A stretch of DNA of 47,347 bases, from the NCBI GenBank assembly GCA_000493965.1, contig AWNV01000019.1, positions 1 through 47,347 on the forward strand, read 5' to 3'. A program made the translations under genes and the position numbers. Below the pieces are notes generated by a model. The model ran no database searches, had not been told where the DNA came from, and saw only the letters and a list, made by a program, of their open reading frames with translations. The DNA is from Candidatus Aminicenans sakinawicola JGI OTU-1 (GTDB lineage Bacteria > Acidobacteriota > Aminicenantia > Aminicenantales > Aminicenantaceae). This document shows positions 16,676 through 26,300 of this stretch, one piece after another (the stretch's first letter is position 1; each line of letters starts with the position of its first letter).

Positions 16676-19177
16676 TCAAGTACTTACCTTGTTCTCCATC
16701 AAGTCAACTTCAAATATTTCCCTTGTGTCAAGGTCAACGGCCATTGTCTTTATTTCAAAAGCATTAAGAGAAACATTAAATGCAAGGTCCATATAAGGAA
16801 TTACAATCCGGGCTGGCCTTTCCTTTCCTGTCGGTTCAAAAAGGCGAATAATCATCCAGTTATGCTCCTCGGCCATCTTGACGGCTGTTATTAGAACCGC
16901 TCCATCACTTAGCTGAACTGTGGGAGAAGGTTTTTTCCCCGTACCTGGAGGAGAACATGAAAGCACAACCATTGGCTCGTTCTTAATAAGAGCTTCCCGG
17001 TCTATTAGTTCAAAACGTTCGGCAGCATCTCCGCCATTAACCCAGAAACGGAAAACTCTTTCGCCCTGGTCTATGCGTGCTTCGAATCGGTCCTGATGGA
17101 CAATAGGAATTCCTTCTCCAATAGGATGGCCAGAATATGCGGCAGAACGCAGAAGTGAAAGCCGAAGTTCACCGTCCCCATAATCAAAACCATGAATTCC
17201 TTCATTGATAACTGTCAAAGCATGTTTCCGGTCAGATGAAATCATGCCCACCCATTTTTGAACTACAAGTTCATCTTTTTCTTTCTTATGACTCTCAACC
17301 CCATATGCCACCTGTCCTTTGCAATCCCCGTTTGTAAATGGAGTCGGGATTGACAGTTTTAACATTCGATCCTTTTCATTCCAGTACACCCTCAGTTTAA
17401 CCTCAAATTCACTCCCTTTTTTAGGAATCTTGTACTGCATACACATAGATGAGTGGCCATGTTTAAACAAAGACTCAACCACTGTTCTGACAGGGCCGTC
17501 TTCAATTATCCGGACAGGCTTCAACTCCGAGGATGAGACTCCGGCAAACCGTGCAGCTTCTTTTCCAGTCATTAAAGTAAAATGCCCCTTGATATTCCGG
17601 AAAGAATGGACTTTCATTCCCCAAGGATCAGAATAATCCTCAATAACTAAAGGACAAAACGAGTCAGGATTTAAAAACCGGATACCATTGACAACATAGC
17701 TGTCCATAAAACCTGTCTTTGGATTTACTGAAATCTCAAATTTATCAGACCGAAACACAAAAGGTTCCTTTTTTTTCTCCTTTATCTCCAACCCAGCTTT
17801 AACTTCATTCAGCCAACATGAAAAACGGTTCATCTGCCCGGGTTCCAACTCGACCCTGAAGACTACCCTCTTGCGGTGATCTATAGAAACATTACTGCTC
17901 TCTTTCTCCAGTTGAAAAGGGACAGGCCTGTGGCTGCTGTCGAAAATCTCAGGAAGCCAGAATATATTACGGTTAAAATTCGGCTCTGCCGGTTGAAACT
18001 CACAGACGATTGTCTCGTTGACAGGATACGGATGAGGGTTATAAACAAATATGGGAAATTCTCCTTCTTGAGCTTCATGCTGCCCACTAAGCAAAGAAAA
18101 AAACGCTCTGGCTTTCAGCCGTGATAGGATTTCCAGGGCATGATCCATGCGCTGGAGAGCATAGGTTTCCACCTCTGAAACTGACGAACCGGGCAGCACA
18201 TCGTGAAATTCACAAAACAGGAGATCTTCCAAAGACTCATTCAGTTCCTTCCTTGGATAATGTATAAGTTTCTGTAGGGCGGCGTGCGTCACCATTTTTT
18301 CTGTTAAAAAATACATGTTTTCCAGCAAACGGTGCTTCTGTTTGACAAGAGCCATGGTTGTATAGCAGCCCACTGCCCAGGGATTAAGGTCACCAACATG
18401 GCGGGAAAGGCACTCTTTATTCTGATCCAGCTTTTCAAAATAGGCCTCGGGTGTCGCATGGCAAACTTTCCACTCTGACTTTTCACCATTCAAATCGCGA
18501 AGTTTCTTAATGTCTTCCCTTGAAGGACCCCCTCCATGGTTACCGATTCCCCAGAGCAAAAGTCCAGTTTGACGAGAAGGATTTTCTTCTATCCATCGCA
18601 TGACTTTTTCACTGGCCTTACCTCTCTCTGAGTTGTAATGGTCCCGGGCACGATGTGCGAATATCTCTGAGCCATCATACCCAACCCACACAAAATCGTC
18701 TACTGGAAGCGTCAGTTCATTCTTATCCGGACGGCAGAATAGGTATGATGTATAACCCGATTTTTTCAATATCTGCACCAAACCCCTCGAATGACCAAAA
18801 GAATCCAGGTTTGCTGCGGTCTTAGGTTCTTCGCCGAATTTTCTCCTGAAATAAAGCCTGCCTTGCAGAATATGCCTAACTAAAGACTCACCACTCGGCA
18901 TATTACAATCCGGCTGTAAATACCACCCGCCCATGACATGCCACTTCCGTTTTTTCACAAGTTCCTGGATTTTCACAAAAAGCTCGGGTTCGTATGTTTC
19001 AACCCACTGATAAAGAAGTGCCTCATTATGGTTAAAAACAAATTCCTCAAATTCTTCACAGAGACTGGCTGCCATTCGGAAAGTCGAAAGGGCCTCTGCT
19101 GCACCTTCCTCCCATTCCCACAGCCAGACCGGATCAAGGTGGGCATTACACAGCAGATACAGAGTTTTAGAACGCAT
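16676..19177 (-). CDS. Alpha-mannosidase, glycoside hydrolase family 38
   Basis: An 833-aa cytoplasmic retaining alpha-mannosidase candidate. The GH38 zinc site begins with CNAHLDPVWLWEW (His13, Asp15) and the nucleophile region is AANLDSFGHS (Asp125). The alpha-mannosidase mid domain follows (HDVLPGSSVSEVE, residues 330-345), then the C-terminal beta-sandwich domains. It has no signal peptide. Start at ATG 19177 is preferred; a TTG at 19207 is possible and neither has a strong ribosome site. It sits third in the minus-strand run, after the aldolase-kinase fusion, and would release mannose or a related residue from an imported mannoside. Confidence 0.9.
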   Translation of the reverse strand: MRSKTLYLLCNAHLDPVWLWEWEEGAAEALSTFRMAASLCEEFEEFVFNHNEALLYQWVETYEPELFVKIQELVKKRKWHVMGGWYLQPDCNMPSGESLVRHILQGRLYFRRKFGEEPKTAANLDSFGHSRGLVQILKKSGYTSYLFCRPDKNELTLPVDDFVWVGYDGSEIFAHRARDHYNSERGKASEKVMRWIEENPSRQTGLLLWGIGNHGGGPSREDIKKLRDLNGEKSEWKVCHATPEAYFEKLDQNKECLSRHVGDLNPWAVGCYTTMALVKQKHRLLENMYFLTEKMVTHAALQKLIHYPRKELNESLEDLLFCEFHDVLPGSSVSEVETYALQRMDHALEILSRLKARAFFSLLSGQHEAQEGEFPIFVYNPHPYPVNETIVCEFQPAEPNFNRNIFWLPEIFDSSHRPVPFQLEKESSNVSIDHRKRVVFRVELEPGQMNRFSCWLNEVKAGLEIKEKKKEPFVFRSDKFEISVNPKTGFMDSYVVNGIRFLNPDSFCPLVIEDYSDPWGMKVHSFRNIKGHFTLMTGKEAARFAGVSSSELKPVRIIEDGPVRTVVESLFKHGHSSMCMQYKIPKKGSEFEVKLRVYWNEKDRMLKLSIPTPFTNGDCKGQVAYGVESHKKEKDELVVQKWVGMISSDRKHALTVINEGIHGFDYGDGELRLSLLRSAAYSGHPIGEGIPIVHQDRFEARIDQGERVFRFWVNGGDAAERFELIDREALIKNEPMVVLSCSPPGTGKKPSPTVQLSDGAVLITAVKMAEEHNWMIIRLFEPTGKERPARIVIPYMDLAFNVSLNAFEIKTMAVDLDTREIFEVDLMENKVST

Positions 19178-19240
19178 CTTTTTTTTAATATCCAAGAAAA
19201 AACACAATTACGCAGAAATCTTATTACAAATAAAAATAAG

Positions 19241-19270
19241 GGTCAAATAGCCTGGATTATTCACGAATAA
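19241..19270 (-). repeat. Dispersed intergenic repeat, copy B
   Basis: On the minus strand this reads CGTGAATAATCCAGGCTA followed by TTTGACC. It is the cleanest copy of the family. It lies in the 108-nt gap between the aldolase-kinase fusion and the GH38 gene, inside the presumed transcript. Confidence 0.5.
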
Positions 19271-19285
19271 TATTTTATTATTTTT

Positions 19286-21034
19286 TTATCTCTGGACTCG
19301 TCCGGTTATCCCTCCTGCAAGAAAATGCTCCACCTCCTTTATACTGACAATATTAAAATCGCCGAATATCGAATGCTTAATACAGGCAGCAGCGACGCCA
19401 AAAGAAAGCGCCTCAGAATCTGATTTTCCCGTTATAATACCGTAAATCAAGCCAGCAGCGAAAGCATCACCGCTTCCTACGCGGTCAATAATCCTTACAT
19501 GATATTTGGGGCTCTGGATAAAAGTTTTCCCGTCAAATAAGCAGGCTGACCAGAAATTTTCAGAAGCGGATATGCTTTCCCTGAGCGTCAGCACAACCTT
19601 TTTAAATCCAAAACGCTTTGCAAGAGCCTTTGTAATCTCTTTATATCCTTCGATACTCAATTTTCCTGCAAAAACATCGGTCCCTTCTGGCTTTAAGCCA
19701 AATATATCTGTCGGATCTTCTTCGTTTCCGATACAAATATCCACAAAAGGCATCAGGCTCTCCATAACTTTACATGCTTTTTCTCTACTCCAGAGTTTCC
19801 TGCGGTAATTCAAATCCACGCTAACAGGTATTCTTTTCCTTCGTGCAACTTCCAATCCTTCACGCAAAGCATCTGCAACAGAATCACTCAAGGCTGGAGT
19901 AATTCCTGTCCAGTGAAACCACTTCGCACCATGCAGCACTCTCTCCCAATCCAAATCTTCGGGAACTATTTCTGAAGCTGATGAATGACTTCGGTCATAG
20001 ATTACTTTTGACGACCTCGGGCCCGAACCATGTTCCAGATAATAAATCCCTAAACGATTTCCTTTTCGAACAATAAACTGCGTATCAACCCCGAACATCC
20101 TTAATGTGCTGCATGCTTTATCCCCAAGGTCATTTCCGGGAAATGCCGTAACAAAAACAGGATTTAGCCCGAACTGAGCAAGGGAAACAGCAACATTGGC
20201 TTCGGCTCCGCCAAAATATACATCAAAACTTTTAGCCTGTTTAAATCTGATCCCTTTAGACGGAGACAAACGTATCATCATTTCTCCGAAAGTAACCACT
20301 TTATCTCTGTGGTAGTAATCAGAATGTTTTTTTATTGGAACCGCAGCCGGCTTGTGTTCTTTTTGCCTTAAGACTTCTTTCCACTGTTCGATTTCTGCTT
20401 TCATCCTGGAAGGCTCCTTTACGTGTTTGACCAAGGCAGAAGCACAAAAAATTCCTTCCGGATCTATCTGTACTGCCTGTTTAAGCGTTGAAAGATTAAT
20501 TCCCCCTGTATAGATTACAGTTAGATCCTTAAAAGGCCCTTTCCATGAACATGAAAGTTCTACATTTGAAATATTCCCAGCAAAAGCAGGAAACAATTTG
20601 TAGACCCACTGATAGGGATATTTTTTCCTTAGCTCCTCAAGAGAGCATCCATATTCTTTGGCTTTCTGAGCAAGCTGCTTTCCAGCATCTGACAATCCGC
20701 CTGGTATGCACATTATATCCTTATTCACACAGGCAGCCACTACTTCAGGGATATAATCCGCTGATACTACTCCAGAAGCTCCTGCACTTATAGCATCCTC
20801 AGCCTGTCTGCGGGTCATTACAGTGCCTGCAAGCAAAAGAGCATCAGGATATTTTTTAATGACAGCTTTGATGCCTTCAACTGCATATTCAGAGCGAAAA
20901 GCAATTTCAAGGATGACTCCATAAGACTTACAAGTCTCATAGGCTGTAACACATTCTTCAATACTACTAGGGTTAAGAAGAGCAATCAGTCGGTTAAGTT
21001 TAAGCTCTGAAAAAATTTTCCCGGATCTTTTCAT
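19286..21034 (-). CDS. Fused KDPG/KHG aldolase - PfkB-family 2-keto-3-deoxygluconate kinase
   Basis: A 582-aa fusion of two consecutive Entner-Doudoroff-type activities. Residues 1-215 are an Eda-like class I aldolase: Glu43 in LEIAFRSE, GTVMTRRQAEDAI, IPGGLSD and the Schiff-base Lys146 in YKLFPA. Residues about 245-575 are a PfkB sugar kinase: GEMMIRLSP, FGGAEANVAVSLAQFG, DLNYRRKLWS and the DRVGSGDAFAAG anion hole with catalytic Asp523. The order is reversed relative to pathway flow (the kinase reaction precedes the aldolase), as is common in fusions. A linker rich in Lys/His joins the halves. GGAGG lies 9 nt before the ATG. It would convert 2-keto-3-deoxy-sugar acids to pyruvate plus a triose phosphate. 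Some residues around the aldolase site depart from canonical Eda, so substrate may differ. Confidence 0.9.
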   Translation of the reverse strand: MKRSGKIFSELKLNRLIALLNPSSIEECVTAYETCKSYGVILEIAFRSEYAVEGIKAVIKKYPDALLLAGTVMTRRQAEDAISAGASGVVSADYIPEVVAACVNKDIMCIPGGLSDAGKQLAQKAKEYGCSLEELRKKYPYQWVYKLFPAFAGNISNVELSCSWKGPFKDLTVIYTGGINLSTLKQAVQIDPEGIFCASALVKHVKEPSRMKAEIEQWKEVLRQKEHKPAAVPIKKHSDYYHRDKVVTFGEMMIRLSPSKGIRFKQAKSFDVYFGGAEANVAVSLAQFGLNPVFVTAFPGNDLGDKACSTLRMFGVDTQFIVRKGNRLGIYYLEHGSGPRSSKVIYDRSHSSASEIVPEDLDWERVLHGAKWFHWTGITPALSDSVADALREGLEVARRKRIPVSVDLNYRRKLWSREKACKVMESLMPFVDICIGNEEDPTDIFGLKPEGTDVFAGKLSIEGYKEITKALAKRFGFKKVVLTLRESISASENFWSACLFDGKTFIQSPKYHVRIIDRVGSGDAFAAGLIYGIITGKSDSEALSFGVAAACIKHSIFGDFNIVSIKEVEHFLAGGITGRVQR

Positions 21035-21086
21035 CCCTCACAGCCTCCTTCTTATTTATAACCGGCGGCAGGCCATCAATTGAAAG

Positions 21087-21878
21087 TTACAGCCGCCGTA
21101 TATTCATTCCGCCGCTGACTTCAATAATCTGTCCGGTGGAATATCCAAGGTATCCTTTCACAAGTGCAACAACAGCTTTCCCGACATCTTCTGGGAGGCC
21201 CCAACGTTTTTGGGGAATCAAGCCTTCTGCGATAAGCCTATCATATTTTCCCTGAACAGGGGCGGTCATGTCTGTTTTAATTATTCCCGGCCGGACTTCA
21301 TAAACATTTATTCCGTACTCAGATAAGCGATCTGCAAAAATTCTTGCCGCCTGGCTGAGTCCAGCCTTGGAAATGCAGTATTCTGCCCTGGAAGGTGATG
21401 AGACATATGCAGAGATCGATGATATAAAAACAATGCACGGCTTCAGCGGTAATTCCTGTTCAATCTGCTTTATCATCTGGTTGGCGATTTTCTGTGTTAA
21501 AAAAAACGTTCCTCTTGTATTTACAGACATAAGCCTGTCAAAACTTTCCGGAGTTGTTTCAAGAACATCCAATCTCTTTTCGGGTGCTACCCCGGCATTG
21601 TTTACCAGTACATCAAGCCTTCCAAACCTATCGAGGACTTTATTCAAGATTTCCTCATGGTCATCTAATGAGGAAATATCCCCTTGAACAGGCAGGAAAA
21701 CAGCATTTAATTCTTCCACTCGTTCTTTTACTTCAAAAAGCCCGGTTTGTTTGTTTTCAGGATTGTATTTGATGTCATTTCCCACAACAGCAAATCCATT
21801 TTTTGCCAATTCGATTGCAATCCCCCGGCCAATACCCTGACCTGCACCAGTAACGAGAGCGATCGGCTTATTTTCCAT
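21087..21878 (-). CDS. SDR-family NAD(P)-dependent dehydrogenase
   Basis: A 263-aa classical short-chain dehydrogenase. Cofactor motif VTGAGQGIGRGIA, NNAGVAP, catalytic Ser in ISSISAY, and the Tyr-Lys pair YCISK, then VRPGIIKTDMT and the C-terminal VEVSGG-like segment. An Asp in VVGNDI at the end of beta2 favours NAD. AGGAGG precedes the ATG. It is the first gene of the minus-strand catabolic run and sits directly beside the dyad-rich divergent control region, so it probably oxidises a sugar or sugar-acid intermediate feeding the fusion kinase-aldolase 52 nt downstream. Confidence 0.88.
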   Translation of the reverse strand: MENKPIALVTGAGQGIGRGIAIELAKNGFAVVGNDIKYNPENKQTGLFEVKERVEELNAVFLPVQGDISSLDDHEEILNKVLDRFGRLDVLVNNAGVAPEKRLDVLETTPESFDRLMSVNTRGTFFLTQKIANQMIKQIEQELPLKPCIVFISSISAYVSSPSRAEYCISKAGLSQAARIFADRLSEYGINVYEVRPGIIKTDMTAPVQGKYDRLIAEGLIPQKRWGLPEDVGKAVVALVKGYLGYSTGQIIEVSGGMNIRRL

Positions 21879-21894
21879 CGTGATTCCTCCTGTC

Positions 21895-21908
21895 TGATAA
21901 TATTATCA
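21895..21908. promoter_or_regulatory. 14-bp palindrome, candidate operator for the minus-strand run
   Basis: TGATAATATTATCA is a perfect palindrome 17 bp upstream of the SDR start codon and just ahead of its ribosome site. A TTGGAT -35-like element with an 18-bp spacer places a TAATAT -10-like box inside it, the usual place for a repressor site. The regulator is not in the window. Confidence 0.45.
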
Positions 21909-21991
21909 TCCTTTTTGTATTTAATCCAAACTCTTATCTTTATAAAATAGTCAAAAGACACTATAGAGTTCGGACAAAACATTACAAAAAG

Positions 21992-22015
21992 AAGTATTTC
22001 CGAAAGGAAATTCTT
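21992..22015. promoter_or_regulatory. Hairpin with GAAA loop in divergent control region
   Basis: ATTTCC - GAAA - GGAAAT with flanking AAG/CTT pairing across one mismatch. As RNA this is a compact GNRA-capped hairpin; as DNA it is a further dyad in the spacer. A TAAAAT box for the rightward genes lies just downstream at 22020-22025. Function unproven. Confidence 0.35.
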
Positions 22016-22030
22016 AGTGTAAAATAGACC

Positions 22031-22068
22031 ATAACATGACATTCGAAATAAACATGAATGTCCGTTAT
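22031..22068. promoter_or_regulatory. Long interrupted dyad upstream of the Tat-exported Gfo/Idh gene
   Basis: Outer arms ATAAC/GTTAT and inner arms GACATTC (22038-22044) / GAATGTC (22056-22062) are all perfect, around an 11-nt centre. It ends 25 nt before the ATG. It could be an operator for a dimeric regulator or a leader hairpin masking translation of the plus-strand genes. Confidence 0.45.
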
Positions 22069-22093
22069 TATATTTCATCCATAGGAGATTGAC

Positions 22094-23365
22094 ATGACAG
22101 GGAAAAAATCAATCACCAGGCGTGACTTTATCAAGCACACAATTGCTGCTTCCGCTGCATTTACAATCATACCGCGTTATGTGCTCGGGGGCTCAGGCTA
22201 TACAGCACCAAGCGATCAACTGACAAAAGCCGTCATAGGAGTTGGCAGTATGGGAAAGGGACATCTCCGGTATCCAGGAGCAAAACTCCTTGCAGTATGT
22301 GATGTTGATGAGAATCATCTAAATACAGCGCTTGAAATCGCCGGGTCCGGAGTCAGAGGATACAAAGACTTCCGAGAAGTCCTTGAACGCTCGGATATCG
22401 ATATTGTACACATCCCAACACCTCCGCACTGGCATGCATTAATCTCAATCGCTGCGGCTGAGGCAGGCAAGGATATCTGGTGCGAAAAGCCAATGACCCG
22501 GACAATCGGCGAAGGGCAAAAAGTTGTCGAGGCGGTACAAAAAAACGGCAGAATCTTCAGGCTCAATACGTGGTTCAGATTTAAAGACCAATATTACGGT
22601 TTTGGAACAACAGTCAAACCGATCAAAAAGTTGGTCCAAAGCGGTATGCTGGGATGGCCTTTAAAAGTGACGGTCAGCGGAATAACGGGTTTTGACTGGA
22701 AATTTTACTGGAGTGGAAAAACAAACATAAAACCAGAACCTGTACCTAAAGAACTGGACTACAACATGTGGCTTGGACCTGCGCCTTATAAGCCCTATAA
22801 TCCCCATCGAGTACACGGCACATTTCGAGGATACTGGGATTATGACGGAGGCGGACTCGGAGATATGGGGATGCATTACCTTGACCCTGTTCAATATATT
22901 CTTGACAAAGATAACACAAGCCCTGTCGAAATCGAAGCCGACTGTCCACAGCAGCATCCTGATGCCTGTGGAAGCTGGCGGCGCATTCAGCTGAAATACG
23001 CGGATGGCTGCAAAATCATTCTGGATGGTGAAAATAAAGATAAAAATGCCGCTTTTATTGAAGGGCCGAACGGAAAATTATTCAAAGGTTTTGAATCTGA
23101 CATTCCTAATTTAAAAGAAAAACTGGCTGCTTTGCCAGATCCTGAACCGCAGGTGACAGATTTTACAGAGGCAGTCCGAACACGGAAAAAGTTTGCCCTA
23201 AACGAAGAAAATGGGCATCGTTCCTGTACCATTGTAAATCTGAGCAAGATTGCAGTCCGCTTAGGAAGACCGCTTCGTTTTGACCCGAATAAACAGCGCT
23301 TTATCGGTGATGAAGAGGCAAACCGTCTTGTCCATCAACCAATGCGCGCACCATGGCATCTATAA
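22094..23365 (+). CDS. Tat-exported Gfo/Idh/MocA oxidoreductase
   Basis: A 423-aa oxidoreductase carrying a twin-arginine signal (TRRDFIK, Arg9-Arg10, then a hydrophobic stretch ending near residue 32), so it is folded with its NAD(P) cofactor before export. Rossmann motif IGVGSMGKGHL, CDVDEN, HIPTPPHWHALI and the family CEKPMTR are present, followed by the GGGLGDMGMHYLDPVQY substrate-domain motif. A GGAG ribosome site precedes the ATG. The next gene (26 nt downstream) is a DUF1080 hydrolase; such pairs are linked to making and cleaving 3-keto-glycosides, with the oxidoreductase acting on the sugar 3-OH. Substrate not known. Confidence 0.9.
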   Translation: MTGKKSITRRDFIKHTIAASAAFTIIPRYVLGGSGYTAPSDQLTKAVIGVGSMGKGHLRYPGAKLLAVCDVDENHLNTALEIAGSGVRGYKDFREVLERSDIDIVHIPTPPHWHALISIAAAEAGKDIWCEKPMTRTIGEGQKVVEAVQKNGRIFRLNTWFRFKDQYYGFGTTVKPIKKLVQSGMLGWPLKVTVSGITGFDWKFYWSGKTNIKPEPVPKELDYNMWLGPAPYKPYNPHRVHGTFRGYWDYDGGGLGDMGMHYLDPVQYILDKDNTSPVEIEADCPQQHPDACGSWRRIQLKYADGCKIILDGENKDKNAAFIEGPNGKLFKGFESDIPNLKEKLAALPDPEPQVTDFTEAVRTRKKFALNEENGHRSCTIVNLSKIAVRLGRPLRFDPNKQRFIGDEEANRLVHQPMRAPWHL

Positions 23366-23391
23366 ATCAGATTTTATTTGGAGCAACAAAT

Positions 23392-26300
23392 ATGAAAATT
23401 AACAAAAAGTCAATAATAATAATGATTTTAGGGTTACTGTTTATCGCTTCTTCAGTCACAGCTTCAGACGATGTAAGAACGCTGAAGACAAAAGTTGTGG
23501 ACACCCTGGCCAAATTTCCTGCCAGTGATACCGCGGAAAGAGACAAATACGCTTCTGAACTCATCCGGCTTGGCCCGGCAGGAATTCTTGAAATTTGCAG
23601 GATGCTGACCTCCCCAGGGACAGGTGACGATACCAGAGTCCGCTTTGCCCTTAACGGCCTGGCAACTTATGTAAATAGAACAGGTGCTGAAAAAGAGCGT
23701 GAAATGTATGCCAAAGCAGTCATCAAGGCACTGGAATCAGCCACAAACAGCGAGGTTAAGGCTTTTTTGATCCGTCAACTTCAACTTGCAGGAAAAAAAG
23801 AATCTGTAAAACCCTTAAGCAGATTTCTCCTGAATAACAGGCTATGTGAACCAGCAGTTCAGGCACTGCTAGCAATCCGTACACCTGAAGCAGAAAAGGC
23901 ACTCTTAAAATCAATTGATTATTCCACGGGTGCAAAAAAGACTACAGTTATCAAAGCTCTCGGGGAACTTCGAAGTAAAAGGGCAACAAAAAAAATCATG
24001 GAATATGCAGCCAGTAGAGATAAAAACCTCCGGAGTGTAACATTATACGCTCTTGCTAATATAGGTGATCCCTCATCTGAGAAAGTACTGGATAAAGTTT
24101 CAGTATCAGCATCTCCATACGAAAGAGCAAAGGCTCCTTCCCTATACTTACTATATGCGCAGCGTCTAGCCGAATCAGGAAGAAAAGAGCAGGCGGCAAG
24201 GATCTGCCGCAGCCTTATTAAAAACTACACAGCACTCCATGAGACCAATATCCCTTGCAGTGCTTTAAGTGTACTGGCAGCAAATCTAGGCGAGAATGTC
24301 TTCGAAGACCTCCTGGCATGCATGGACAGTCAGAATAAAGAACTCCGCTGGCGAGCTCTTGCACTTGCCAGCACTGTGCAGGGTGAAAAAACAACAGCAA
24401 GATGGATCGAAAAAATGGCCGATGTTCCGCCAGAACCCCGGGCCGAAATAATAGCCATGTTAGGACGACGAAAAGATGAATCAGCACTTCCTGTCATTCT
24501 TGAGTCATTAAAGTGCGGAGAAAAATCTGTCCGGATGGCTGCAATCCAAGCAGCAGCACGACTCGGAGGTGATAAGGTAATTTCTGATTTATTTGCGCTC
24601 ATGCAGACAGGCAAGGAAGACGAAATTGCGGTCTTGAAACAAACCCTCATGTGTTTGCCCGGCCCCCAGGTAGTTTCCAAAGCAGCAGAATCATTGGAAT
24701 CCTACCCGCCTTTAGCCTGTGCCGCTTTGATAGAAATGCTATCCGAACGGCATGCAAAAGAACATCTGGATATCGTCTTTGCCCAGACAAAGAGCGAAGA
24801 TGACTCAGTCCGGCTTGCTGCTCTTTCCGGACTCGAAAATCTTGTAAGCGAAAGAGATTTGCCGCGCTTAATCGATATTCTGCTATCAATTACAGACAGC
24901 TCAGAAATAGCAGCCACACAAAATGCCATTATAGCAAGTGCTAATCTAATCCCAGATCAAGAAAAACGTGCTGAACTGCTGCTTGCTGCGATGGAAAAAA
25001 CAGAGGGCACAAAACGGGTCGACCTGCTGATGCCGCTTGCAAAAATAGGCGGAGAGCATGCGCTTCAAACCGTAGCCGCAGAGACAAAAAACAAAGACCC
25101 TGTAATTAAAAATGCTGCTGTCCTTACCCTGGCGGATTGGCCAGAACTCAGAGCTGTGGATGCACTGCTCAATATTTGTCGAAATACTGAGAACAAAGAA
25201 CATCAACTGGTCAGTCTCAAAGGATACGTACGCCTCGTGAATAAGGCCGAACTGCCTCCCGAAGAAAAATTGAGCCTGTTAAAAGAGGCCCTGGATATTG
25301 AGACAGAAACCGAAGCTACAAATATCGTGCTCTCCGGACTTGCAGATATAAAAACCATGGATTCGCTTAAACTTGCAGTATCTTATATGGACGACGAGAA
25401 TTCTCAATCTACTGCCGCATGGACTGCAGCAAGAATTGCAATGCCTAAAACTGGAGATGAGACAGGGCTCAGCGGGCCCGAGGTAATATCAGCACTAAAG
25501 AAATCAACCAGCCTCATCGAAGACAGCTATGAACAGGAAAGGATTGAGAAATATATCGGAACTATTCTGGAACAGGAAGGATTTCATCCTCTCTTTAACG
25601 GCAAAGATCTGTCAGGCTGGAAAGGCCTTGTGGGAGACCCTGTGAGCCGGGCAAAAATGACTTCTGAAGAATTGAATAAAGCTCAGGCAGAGGCTGATTC
25701 GTTCATGAATGAGCATTGGAAGGTCGTTGACGGGACCCTCGTTTTTGACGGCAAAGGACACAGCCTCTGTACTTCAAGAGACTATACTGATTTCGAACTG
25801 CTGGCGGACTGGAAAATCGAAAAACATGGTGACAGCGGCATTTATCTCCGCGGGTCGCCTCAAGTACAAATCTGGGATCCAGAACAATGGCCTGAAGGCT
25901 CTGGCGGACTGTATAATAATAAGAAAAATCCTAACAAACCGCTGAAATGTGTAGATAATCCCATTGGAGAATGGAACAGTTTCCGAATCAAGATGATAGG
26001 CGATCGGGTAACTGTTCACTTGAACGATGTTCTGGTAGTTAATAATGTAGTAATGGAAAACTACTGGGAAAGAGACAAACCGATTTATCCGACCGGACAG
26101 ATAGAACTCCAGTCGCATAACAGTCCACTTTATTTCCGTAATATCTTTATCCATGAGATTATCCCCGAGAAATATCACACCGGGCTGACCGAGAATGAAA
26201 TCACAGAGGGTTTCGAACAATTATTCAACGGCAAAGACCTTAGCGGGTGGACAGGCGATACCAATGGATATGTGGCCGAAGAGGGCAAGATTGTCATATA

